64,000 nt of DNA, taken from the NCBI GenBank assembly GCA_029959085.1, contig JARWIR010000008.1, positions 15,610,001 to 15,674,000 on the forward strand, given 5' to 3'. The notes under the pieces were generated by a model. It was not told where the DNA came from. It saw only the letters and a program-made list of their open reading frames with translations, and ran no database searches. Made by a program: the position numbers and the translations under genes. The stretch is from Nemophila menziesii. Lineage: Eukaryota; Streptophyta; Magnoliopsida; Boraginales; Hydrophyllaceae. Positions 33,205-44,311 of this stretch are shown here, piece by piece (the stretch's first letter is position 1; each line of letters opens with the position of its first letter).

Positions 33205-35244
33205 CTGATCTGCTATCCAAACCAACACTCAAAATGTCAGAAACTGAGAAAAGAACTAGATACCACAAATTTCATTCTTCTTGAAAATGGTTATATAATA
33301 TCAGGCCTGGTTTGGACCCAAAGCAACCAAGGCCAATATACACACAAATTTCATTCTTCTTGACAATGTTTAAGTCTAATCAACTAGCTCAAAGTACTTC
33401 TAACAAATGTTAACATTACACGTCAAATAACCAGAGCAATTATAAACCAATTATAAAGTACTCAATCATCTTACATATATAAAACACATGTTAATTTTAA
33501 CTATTTCTAGAAAAATGACCGAGCTAAAACAAAATAAAAAACAGGCCAACTAGGAAACTTCAAAGTAGTGTCATTCTAGCGACCGACCAAGTTGACTCAG
33601 TCATACCTAGTCAACACAGACTATTTGCAACAGTACCTACTAATTATAGGAATTAGAGTATAAGAACATAGATATTAATAATTTTCCATTAACAATACTG
33701 AGTTATTGGAATTAAAATTTATGTGCAATTAAACCTTCTGTATATCATAGTAACCAATTAATTACCTAGTAAATTAGGACTGATATAAAACATGAATAAT
33801 ATTACAAGGGCATGAATGAGTAGAGTTAAAGATGAGGAAAACCTGGTTAATACTAGACCGAGGTGTGATGACCATGCTCTAGGGCATTTGTGAAAAAATA
33901 TAGCTTGAAGGGAGGAAGGGGAGAGATAACTGTTGATCTTCTTATTGTGACTGGCATGTTTTAGAAATTGTGAGCACAAAAAAGTCACAAAGAAACGTTA
34001 CATGGTTCTGTGAAAACACTAGTTAGGAGGGACAGGAGGAAGAACTCAGGTACCTTTTGTTAAATTATATCTCACTTTTAAAAGTGAGACGACGGCTCAC
34101 CTCCTATATTAACTCGCTCTTTATTCATATATATAAATGTATATATATAAAGAAAGAAGTTTATTCTTCATTGTATTAGATACAATACAATATATTCACA
34201 ATGTATTCATTACTCCTTCATTATAGAGTCATGATCTTATCATGACTCCTTTTTATTTCAGTATATATATATTTTTCAAAATTTCTTCAATGTTATTAGT
34301 TTTTTCTTCATATTGCATTATTTTACGGATTTAGCTTCCTTATCGGTTCAACTGGTTTATCTTTTATGGTTCAACTGGCTTATCTTTTATGGTTTAACTT
34401 ATTTATTGATTCTTTTTGTTTCGTTCCCAGACCCTTAGATATGTTATTTGTAGCTCATAGGGTTATTTCTGATTCAGGTTTTGGTTAGAAAACTGAGGAT
34501 ATAGATATCTATGTATCACCATTGAGGATTACATTTCGTCATCTATCCTTACTATAAGCATATCAATAGTTGGTACACATGTAGGTTTATTAATGGGAAG
34601 CAGATAAGATCTAGAAGGTTAATTTTATAATTCACTAAGGATTTGTTTGTCATGGAGGCGCGAAGATCAATCTTCAAAGAAGAATGTGTGAGATTTTGTT
34701 TAAACCAACTCTAGGTTTCCAGTCTCATTCTCTCCCTTTTACCCATCTATGGAAGAAATATTTAATGCCCATGATAATTACTCTTCTTTAAGTGGTGTTC
34801 TAACTGGTTGAACTTTTGAGACGTATGCATACAATAATAGTTAAGGAAAGTCGTGAGTATTCATTTATGGGGTTTGAACATGAAATGCAAGTTGACAATG
34901 TACCAATGAACTTGATGGATCCTTTTGTTGCACACAAGTTTGATGGCATATGAGATGACAAAAGGAAGGTTGTAAATTAGTCCAAGTTTTTCAAGTGTCT
35001 CTTTTTACAAGATGAGTTGTAACCCTTATACCAAAAGCACTCAAAATCTTGCAAAATAAAAACGGTAGAAAAATAAATATGACATGATAGTGATAGATTG
35101 GAGGAGTCTACAAAGTTTTAAATGAACACTTATTATCGACCCATGGTGTTTCGAACGATTGGCTGTGGAGGTGGATATACCAATGCTCATTCTACTCATT
35201 CTGATTACATTAATGTTCTGCCTCTAAAAACTAAAGCTGAGATA
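33205..35244. repeat. Flank, unit 3 left part
   Basis: Matches 5004-7036. hAT remnant at 33302, perfect palindrome at 34070-34089, TA-rich stretch near 34130-34150, and 23-base minisatellite near 34347-34410. It ends where the CACTA relic begins. No gene was seen. Confidence 0.6.
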
Positions 35245-35985
35245 CACTACAAGAAAATTGTGATATGCCAACTCTTTTTTTCCTACTCCTTATCATTTAG
35301 TTGTTAAAAAAACATCAATTTTGCATTTGACCACTTTTCTCTAATGAGAGTCGTCTATTATTTCATACATTTCCCACCACTACTTAATAAGAATGGGCTA
35401 TTAACATAATTTTTTACTCATACAATCAAAATGGTTATTAATTAAATATTTGTAATTTTTTTTAAATATAACTTATAAAATATTAAAAATAAAAAATCAT
35501 GATTAATATTTGAAAATTCATACAAATACTTAAAAATCACAAAAGTATTTAAAAATCTTAATTGGTTCCCAAAAATATTTTTAAAATACAAAAAATAAAT
35601 AAAATAAGTCATAAATATTTCAAGAAATAATCTATTCACAAAAAAATTTGAAAATCACAAAAATTTAAAAAATTTAATTCACAAAAATATTTAAAAAACA
35701 CAAATAAGTTTAAAAATTTATAATTAATCATAAAATGATTAAAACTAAATTTAATTTATAAGTATAATAATAATAATGATTAATATTTTAAAAATTCATA
35801 TAAATATTTAAAATTCAAATCTATTAAATAATAAAATAAAATCACAAAATTGTTTAGAAAAACAATAAAATATAAAATATAATTTCATTTTTGAATAAAA
35901 AATCAATTTCAAAAATTACATATTATTATATTTTATTCATTGTCTTAATTATATATATAATTCTAAAATCATAATTCTCCATAGT
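35245..35985 (+). mobile_element. CACTA terminal fragment, same family as 18720-24312
   Basis: Starts CACTACAAGAAAATTGTGAT and continues GCCAACTCTTTTTT, TTGTTAAAAAAAC and GAGTCGTCTATTAT. These match, in inverse orientation, the right end of the 5.6-kb CACTA element. After about 170 bases it becomes almost pure AT DNA up to the flank. Units 1 and 4 lack it (CTAAAGCTTATGTAT and CTAATGCTTATGTAG), so it is an insertion. The far end shows no CACTA motif, so it is truncated or strongly decayed. Confidence 0.75.
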
Positions 35986-37488
35986 GAGCGACCTATGTAG
36001 GTTGCTCACTATGAAGAAGTCACACGACTTGATTCTTTTATGTCAGGATTTAAGATAACTAGGTATGATCGGGTCTTCAATTTTGATATTAACTTTTCCA
36101 TCATTATTGGTCACGGATGTTGCATCAGTTGACCTATCATATTTGTGATTAGGATAATTTTTTTATTCATTTGATGTTACATCATTTTTAAAAACCACGT
36201 AATTATGGTGTGAAGTCATAAATGATGGTTCATAAATGATATTTTTTGAAGGTAATCACTATAAGAGTCCAATTAGCGCAATCTACCACACTATATGTCT
36301 TTATTTGACACGATCTATCATATTATATGTTCGGTAATCTACCAAACTATATGATTTCATTTGACACGATTTATCATACTATATGTCTGGTAAGTTCTAT
36401 TTCTTAGTTCACATGTATTTCCTAAAACAATAAAAATAGTATCATGTTGGAAACTCCAAGTGTATTGTACATTGGATTTCTTAGTCAACATGTATTTTCT
36501 ACAAGCATTATAAAATAGTCTCATTTTGGTAACTTATGATCTTTTTAAGCGAAAGAAAAAACTTATGACCTAAGAATTGGACTCTATAAGATTGGATCTA
36601 ATTAAAATCATCTAGACAATATGCTTTCATTAGGAGAGTCATGATGACTCCAACAAAATTATATCCACTGAAAACTGCTCTCAACCCCTTATAACAACAA
36701 TATTTATAACTATAAAATAATAGGATTGAAGATTTTACAAGTAAGAGTCACAATTAATCTTATGCCTGAATTCGATGAAATTTTTATCTTCCACTGACAA
36801 TTGATTTACAGGCATTTTGAAAAAAGTAAGTATTTACAAACACAAAACTGTCATCTACCTATCCTAATCTTATTATATTAATGTGACTCCTTTGATGCTA
36901 AAAGCTTGAGTCCTAAGACCTTTTGACTATACTTATCATCCCGTGAGGACTTCTCAAATGTACTAAATCCTAACCTGAGGCCAATTTTTTTTGGGGGGGG
37001 GGGGGGGGGGGGGGGGGTGGGGGACTTTGTGTTGTACCAGTATAACTAAGGAATTTCTTATGATATGTGATCTTCCTGAAATAATTAATTTCTTAATTAA
37101 GAAGAAATTCACAAACCAAACTTATGAATTTAATGAATTAATACTAACTGCACGCAATTAACAAAAAAAGGAGCCGAGGTACATTAAATAAAGCCTCCAT
37201 GGGACAAAATTTGGCAAACAGAGGAAAATACAAATTGCAATATTTGGCTTTATAATAGAAAACGAGTAAATTTAGTTGCACTAGTTTACCAAAAAGAGCT
37301 AGCTATTAATTTCTTGACGATAACATAAGATGGAGAGTGAGTGTAAAATATGGTTTGTCAAATAATGCAAAGGAGCTTGAGCTGCTGTAGTTGATTGATT
37401 AAGACGAAAAAAGTGAAGTAAAGCTTTTGAACGAGTAAAGATTCATATCTTAAGAAATAAAATAGATATGACATTAATTTCAAAGTAC
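35986..37488. repeat. Flank, unit 3 right part
   Basis: Matches 7042-8523. Begins with a short inverted repeat (CATAGTGAGC ... GCTCACTATG at about 35980-36011). Contains the two roughly 61-base repeats near 36285-36395 and an uninterrupted poly-G tract of about 25 bases at 36993-37017. No coding sequence was seen. Confidence 0.55.
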
Positions 37489-38340
37489 CTCACTATCTCT
37501 TGCAGTTAAGAAATTTCAATTGCTAGAAAATGTAACTGATTTAGTTCTTCGAAGTGGCTTTTCTATTTTCTTTAAAGTTCCAAAACTCTGAAATTACGTA
37601 TATGCTACAAGGATTGTATTATTTAATCTCACTTAAAGCAGTAGTTACCGAAATGTAAGCATCCTCACCTACTTCTCTTTAAGCTTTCGTAAGGACTTAT
37701 CACCCTCACTCAACAATTTCTGCAATTAATATTCAACCTAATTATTATAAGCATTGCAAGCCAAAAGAGAATTAATTACTAAAACCTCAAAGTTTCTATT
37801 ATCGATATGGATGGTCTTAAAAGGATGCCATTTATTGTCCTTAATCTTCTCCAGCCACAAAGAACACAATTCCAAAGCCTTCACTTCGGCTTCTTCATGG
37901 AAAACTTCTATTTACATCCTTTTTCAAAGGTCTTAACCTCAATTTCTCCTATTTTAATCCCAATATGACTGTGTTACTAGTCATTATTCCATGCAAGCCC
38001 GACAAATCACAAACTCACATTTTTTAGAAAAACTATTTACAAGGAAAATTTAAAGGACAAAAGTATGATTCAAACCTCGAGTGCTCACAAGCTCGTCATT
38101 ACTATGACGCTCTTCTGCAACAAGTGTATAGTTCAACTCTTGAACATTTCCCATCTCCTCAACTTTCTCTTCCAATTCAGAAATCAACTCTTCTTTTTAT
38201 TTTGAATGGCAGTATCATTTCTCATATGTTTAATTACCTCTAATTTGCCTTTGAACTCTGCAATTTCCATCTCCAGTTTCTGTTTAGTATCCAAATCTCT
38301 TTTCAACTCAAGTATCTTCTTGAAAGCTTCCTTCTTCTCC
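37489..38340 (-). pseudogene. H3: IDN2/FDM-like coiled coil and XH domain
   Basis: Same exons as H1. XH motifs LCSLW and NEWHPFK are readable leftward at about 37880-37810. The last exon carries the shared one-base loss near 37673. An extra one-base change near 37783 (AAAACCTC for AATCACCTC) alters the exon border after the WHPFK exon. No XS part is attached. Confidence 0.8.
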
Positions 38341-41300
38341 TACGGCAATGAAACTAAATAAAGGTTTAGGCGGACCATATAATTAAGTCAAAAAAATTAG
38401 ATCAAAGTATTAAAAAATAAAATTAGTACTTGACCAACAAAAGACTCTATCCCGGACACCCATGATATAAAAAAAAAGATACACATATTGTACATCATAG
38501 CCCATAACAATAGGTTAACACACCTCTTTCATTCCCGAGACATCTTTTTCTTGTATTTTCATACCCAAATCAAAGGATCCAAGCGGCTTTATAAGGTGGC
38601 CTAATAAGCCCTTATCTCCCTATCATTACTATTTTTTGCCCAATTATTTTTCATCTTCTCCCTTTAATACCACCATAACCGCGGCTTCCTGTAGCAATTC
38701 TCTGGTGCGCACCACCATCTCTGCCACACCAGCCCCAATGAATCATCCTTGCCGCGCCTCCCAATTAATACCACTACGGCTATCCATAACTCGTAGGGCT
38801 CACTTGGCAATAGAGTACAACACCTTGGCATCAAAATATTCAAATTCATGTAATTATCACTGCACACGATATATACGATATATTATAACCCGGTAAGTTT
38901 TCTTACATTTTCTCTCCCCTTAACTTGCTCCGTCCTATCAGATCCAATTCCGCAGATAAGCAATGGAAATAAACTCAGTAGATGAATAAAACTTGTAACA
39001 TAAATTGGAACCCTAGATCTGCTTATTAATCTTGCAATAGATTTTTGTATTATTTTTGGATCTAATTATGTAATTGTAGGTATCTTTTTACTGTTATTCA
39101 TAGATTTAGACCCCATTCCCAGATTATGATAGATCCCCCATATACAATACCCATATTATGAATGTGATGGTTTACTGTAAAAACTTTACCTTGATTTTGT
39201 TACTATAAACTTCAACCAATCCCATTTGGCCAATTTCCATATAGTCCCTCACAAACATCAGTCCACACCATTATTCCCTCTATCATTTCCTACGCACAAG
39301 GGCCTAATCTTAACTAACAAGCAAAAAGTAACAAGCCTAGGAAAATCCTAGGAATAGAGAGAATTATAGGTTTCATTACATTAATGAGTTGTTTATTTAA
39401 TTTACAGGAAAAATGATTGTTGGTCATGCCAATTCAATAAAGTACACACCATTCTATGTAAGTCTTATTACCCATTGTTATAATTATATTAGTTATTAAA
39501 TAGTCATACCTTGCACTTAGTAATCCTTACATGATTGTTTTATTTTAGGTGATAGGTTGGTGGTGGTGGTTGTGGAGGTGGTGCAAACACCTTTCTTGGG
39601 CGCCCCCTTGGCCGCTTCTCGGTGAAATCCGAGGAAGCGGTCTCGTGTGCGCTGGTGGAGCTGGATCTGGAGGTGGATCGGGGGCGACCTTTCGAGGACG
39701 CGCCCTTGACCTCTTCATCGGAAGATTCGGAGAGGCCGAAATGATATTGGTAGGTGCTAGCACTGGGGTGACCACCTTGCGTGGTCGGCCCCGTGGCCTC
39801 TTAGGGGGAAGGAGTGGTGGTGGTGCTAGCACTGGGGTGACCACCTTGCGTGGTCGTCCCCGTTGCCTCTTAGTGGGAGGGGTGGTGGTGGTGCTAGGTT
39901 TGCCATGACTGCGAGAGAGAAAGATAAGCGCTGTGAAGGTCAGGTGCAATGAAGTGGTATGTAAATTTTATATTATATTATAGTACATATATGTATATAC
40001 AAATATTTTTAATAAGCTGCTAAAGTATTTATTTGGAGGTTGAAACAGTTTTCCGGGAGTGATGCTAAAGGATGTTGGCCATGGCATTTCAACAAATGAG
40101 AGACTCCTCTGTAAGACTTGCCCTTTCTAGGAAGGACCAAGCTCCAAGGAAAGCCCAAATAGGGAGTAAATATTGAACTAGATATGATAATGTTACGACT
40201 GATATTTTCTTTTCTTTTTTTCTCGTGTAACATGTATTTAGTTTCACTTGTTGGTACAGATTATTGATCTGGTTTTATTGTTTTTTAAATTCTATCTATT
40301 GATTCTCATAATATACATTAATTTATTTTTATGATTGATCAGTTTACAAACATCAGCTTTTTTTATCAAATGATTCGGTTTTTATTAAATGATTCGTTAA
40401 AGATTGTGATTTAATAATAAAAAAAACATGGTGATACTTTTAATTTAATTGTTAATGAATTAACTAGATGGTTCCATCAGTTATGATCTTACCAAGCTTA
40501 AAAGCTTAAATAGGGTGGTTATTCATTTTTACACAGAATTTCTGCATTTATGTGTTTCTTTTTTCCATACATGTTGAATCTCAGAAATCATAAGACTTTT
40601 CTTACTAAATCTCGGTTTTTTCAAAACAAATTTAAAGATTCTTGTTCAGCGTAAGTACTCTACTTTTAGATATTTCTCTGTTTGGACTTTTCTAAAAGAA
40701 TTTTAAGTGTTGTCCATCCAATCTTGTCCCTCATTAAGTACTCCCCATAAGCTATAGGAAGGATCGCATATTCCACTAGTTTTGTCTTTAACTTTAATCC
40801 TGCCTTGATTAGTCAATACACGCATAAATTGGACTCTTTATAAATACGTGTTACCTTGAATCCCGTGTGTTTACATTGTCCTTCATAACACTGCAATTCT
40901 CGTAAATTTGTCTTAATACTTAACCTAGAGAAAATTCACTACTTTGTCATCCCGAGACTATAATGAAGAGCATATAACTCAAACGTGACAACAGATTCCA
41001 CCACACACGACCTTGAAAATCCACATAAAAACATTTCATCTATATTACAAAACAACCTCAATTGTTGGCTAAAATAGATTTATGTCTATAACATTCATAT
41101 AAATAAAGTTTAATCCTCAAAACCAACTTTACCTAATTTACAAAGCAATTTTTTGCTGAAATTACCAATCTATGATCGATATCTTTACCCCTACGCATAA
41201 GCATACATCTGTGATAAATTGATGTCTTGCCTTTTGTGATAGATTAATACATTCTCGAGACATCATTTGATAGTGTTTTAGTGCTTAAATGCGAGATTTA

Positions 41301-41356
41301 TCTTTTGTATATGATATATTTTGATTTAGCGGTTTAATCTTGGATGATTAAATGTT
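38341..41356. repeat. K block, unit 3 (no kinase)
   Basis: Matches the other K blocks but has the uninterrupted AT-hook sequence. It ends abruptly after GATGATTAAATGTTT, where X3 sequence follows. The unidentified segment, LINE, M block and hAT remnant of the other units are absent, so this unit is the shortest. TATAAATA lies near 40840. Confidence 0.65.
39545..39949 (-). CDS. AT-hook repeat frame (four hooks), unit 3
   Basis: Open for 134 codons leftward. It contains KRQRGRPRKVV, KRPRGRPRKVV, KRSRARPRKV and a fourth, frame-shifted hook (SGQGGAQER where other units have RPRGRPRKV), joined by Pro-rich linkers repeating TPVLAP. Such hook series bind AT-rich DNA in plant HMGA and histone H1-like proteins. 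The frame ends in His/Pro-rich sequence. A splice-acceptor-like TTTCTCTCTCGCAG precedes the hook region near 39912, so the Met at 39949 need not be the true start. I see no complete gene around it. The opposite strand is open too for 119 codons and also spells RGRPR twice. Best read as a captured exon, probably not a functional gene. Confidence 0.45.
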   Translation of the reverse strand: MHLTFTALIFLSRSHGKPSTTTTPPTKRQRGRPRKVVTPVLAPPPLLPPKRPRGRPRKVVTPVLAPTNIISASPNLPMKRSRARPRKVAPDPPPDPAPPAHTRPLPRISPRSGQGGAQERCLHHLHNHHHQPIT

Positions 41357-42884
41357 TTCCCTTTAAACTCTGCATTTTCCATCTCTAATTTCTGTTTAGC
41401 ATCCAAATCTCTTTCCAACTCAAGTATCTTCTTCAAAGCTTCCTCCTTCTCCCTCTGAACATTTTTTTCCCTAAAAACAAACAAGAAATGATTATTATAT
41501 CAGTCAAAGTAAAAGAATGCATAATCACATCGAAGGAAAACACACAAACACACTTCTGTTCCTCAACAAGCTTAACACATCCTCGTCAGCTTTCCTATGC
41601 TCCTCAGAGGCCATCTGAAGTGAATTGTTATGAGCATAACTCTGGAATTAAATACAACCAAAAAAACCTCAATATTTGACAAAGAATTAATACAACATAT
41701 TATCAAAGACACAAAAAGGTTAGTTAAGAATCTCACCTTTTTCTTATCTTCTTCAAGCTTTTGTCTTTCACGTTCAGTTAAGGCTTCACATTTATTTAGG
41801 TGTCTGCTCCAAGAATTATGCTATTGCTTTTTGTTCTCCAATTCATTTTTTAACTTATCCTGTTCATAAAGAACTCTCTTCACATGTTCTCCAGCAATTC
41901 TTTGCATTCATCTTGTTTCTGCAATCATAAGAAATAACAAACATAAAATTTATAATCATAACTTCCCAAGAAGATAAGTTAAAAGGATTACCTTCAAAAA
42001 ATGATTGATGCAGTATTTCTTTCTCCTCAAGCATCCTACTCAAATTCATCGTCCCCACAGTATTTTTAGTCTGCAACTCATCCAGATTTTTGTTTTTCAA
42101 GTCAATCTCAGAAGCCAAATTAGCTACAACTTTGTCTCTATCTTGAGTAGCTTCCCTGACCAGTTCCGAGATAGTCTTTAGCTTTCCATTCCCACAAAGA
42201 TAAACACCAATTTTCCCTTCCGATTTATAATCATCTTCACGAGCAAACCAACTGTAAAAACTCGATCCAGGTAAATCTTTACATATATTCCATTCCTTCT
42301 TACTAGAGCTAAGAGCTTCAAAGGACTTTTCGAACTCCATAGCATCTTAAATCCACTCCAATCACTTTCAAACTTCACAACAGCTTGTCCCATTTGCTTT
42401 TCTGAATCCCAATAAATCTGGACATCTAATGGCTTATATTTTGACAACTTCTTCAACCAGTAGCTTCTGTTATCCACATCATTGACTTCTTTCTTGATAT
42501 TAACAATGATTCCAGTTCATGGCCAGCAATATAATTCAGTTTGCTCAACTTTACTTTCAGGAGTAGGTGCAGTTCAATCGCACGTTGAGGTAATGGCTCA
42601 GCCGCGTTAGCTAAAACATTAACCAAAAACTTAGCGAGAGCTAAATGATTTGCTTTCTGTTGTGCACTTCCTTTAGCAGAACATTTACCCTAGTAGCATG
42701 TTGAAGAAGTTCCTTGTACTTGTAATCTTGCTTCTTTCTACCCGCACAAAAATGACACCTCAGACATCCATGTGGGCCCTTCACTTTGTATACTCCTGAC
42801 ATAATTTTTTTGTAAGGTTTTTCCTTGTATTTTTCGGAATATGAGACTTAACTCTGACATTTCATCTGATGAACTGCTTCCCAT
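41357..42884 (-). pseudogene. X3: IDN2/FDM-like gene, zf-XS, XS and coiled coil
   Basis: The clearest XS copy. Leftward from ATG at 42884: broken zf-XS (about 42810-42640, with a 6-base deletion near 42689 beyond the other changes); XS pieces YKPLDVQIYWDSEKQMGQA and VVKFESDWSGFK; after the shared one-base loss MEFEKSFEALSSSKKEWNI, SFYSWFAREDDYKSEGKIG, GNGKLKTISELVREATQD and KVVANLASEIDLKNKNLDE; then coiled coil to 41357. TGA replaces Trp in W-P-W. It stops within MENAE, earlier than X1, X2 and X4, at the junction with K-block DNA. Confidence 0.85.
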
Positions 42885-43935
42885 CTGATCTGCTATCCAA
42901 ACCAACACTCAAAATGTCAGAAACTGAGAAAAGAACTAGATTCCACAAATTTCATTCTTCTTGAAAATGGTTATATAATATCAGGCCTGGTTTGGACCCA
43001 AAGCAACCAAGGCCAATATACACACAAATTTCATTCTTCTTGAAAATGGTTATATAATATCAGGCCTGGTTTGGACCTAAAGCAACCAAGGCCAATATAC
43101 ACATAAATTTCATTCTTCTTGACAATGTTTAAGTCTAATCAACTAGCTCAAAGTACTTCTAACAAATGTTAACATTACACGTCAAATAACCAGAGCAATT
43201 ATAAACCAATTATAAAGTACTCAATCAACTTACATATATAAAACACATGTTAATTTTAACTATTTCCAGAAAAATGACCGAGCTAAAACAAAATAAAAAA
43301 CAGGCCAACTAGGAAACTCCAAAGTAGTGTCATTCTAGCGACCGACCGAGTTGACTCAGTCATACCTAGTCAACACAGACTATTTGCTACAGTACCTACT
43401 CATTATAGGAATCAGAGTATAAGAACATAAATATTAATAATTTTCCATTAACAATACTGAGTTATTGGAATTAAAACTTATGTGCAATTAAACCTTCTGT
43501 ATATCATAGTAACCAATTAATTGCCTAGTAAATTAGGACTGATATAAAACATGAATAATGATACTAGACCGAGGTGTGACGACCATGCTCTAGGGCATTT
43601 TTGAAAATATATAGCTTGAAGGGAGGAAGGGGCGAGATAACTGTTGATCTTATTGTGACTCGTCTTGGCAAGTTTTAGAAATTGTGAGCAGAAAAAAGTC
43701 ACAAAGAAACGTTACATGGTTCAGTGAAAACACTAGTTAGGAGGGACAGGAGGAAGAATGCAGGTACCTTTTGTTAAGTTATATCTCACTTTTAAAAGTG
43801 AGACGACGGCTCACCTCCTATATTCACTTGCTCTTTATGTATATATATAAATGTATATATATATATAAAGAGAAAGAAGTTTATTCTTCATTGTATTAGA
43901 TACAATACAATATATTCACAATGTATTCATTACTC
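42885..43935. repeat. Flank, unit 4 left part, with 79-base duplication
   Basis: Matches 5004-6010. A segment of about 79 bases including the hAT remnant is tandemly duplicated at 42944-43101 (remnants at 42982 and 43061). Palindrome at 43794-43813. About 55 bases present in units 1 and 3 (ACAAGGGCATGAATGAG and following) are deleted near 43561. TACTC at 43931-43935 is the left target duplication of the copia element. Confidence 0.65.
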
Positions 43936-44239
43936 TCTTGGAATACAGCTGCTCAAGTTGACAAGAAGCATTTGACGAAAATAGAAAAGGAGGAAAGTAT
44001 AGGGACCAAAATGCAAAGTCAAGAATAGTTTGTTATTAGTTTGTTAGGAAGGAATAAATCACAGCTGTTGGTTAGTTAGTACAGCTGTGATCTTCATTGT
44101 GTGTATATATAGATAAGCTGGCTACAATGTAAAGATAACTCGAATAAAAGAATTTCTATATTTTTCTCTCTCGTTTATCTTCTTCTCTCAAAGCTTTCTT
44201 GAAGCTCTTTAATGGCTTCTCTATTCTTAGATTTTATCA
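43936..44239 (+). repeat. 5' LTR of the copia element
   Basis: 304 bases, TCTTGGAATAC ... GATTTTATCA. A TATA box (TATATATAG, from 44104) and AATAAA (44143-44148) fit a U3/R/U5 layout. The 5' terminal dinucleotide is TC, not the usual TG; the 3' end is CA. The start is fixed by the TACTC target duplication and by the end of identity with the 3' LTR. Confidence 0.9.
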
Positions 44240-44251
44240 TGGTATCAGAGC
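44240..44251 (+). promoter_or_regulatory. Primer-binding site, tRNA-iMet type
   Basis: TGGTATCAGAGC, the plant copia PBS complementary to the 3' end of initiator tRNA-Met, directly abutting the LTR's terminal CA. Confidence 0.9.
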
Positions 44252-44311
44252 AATAAATTCCGCATAATTTTTGTTTCATTCTTTTCTTAATCTCTTCTCT
44301 ATCATCTTCCA

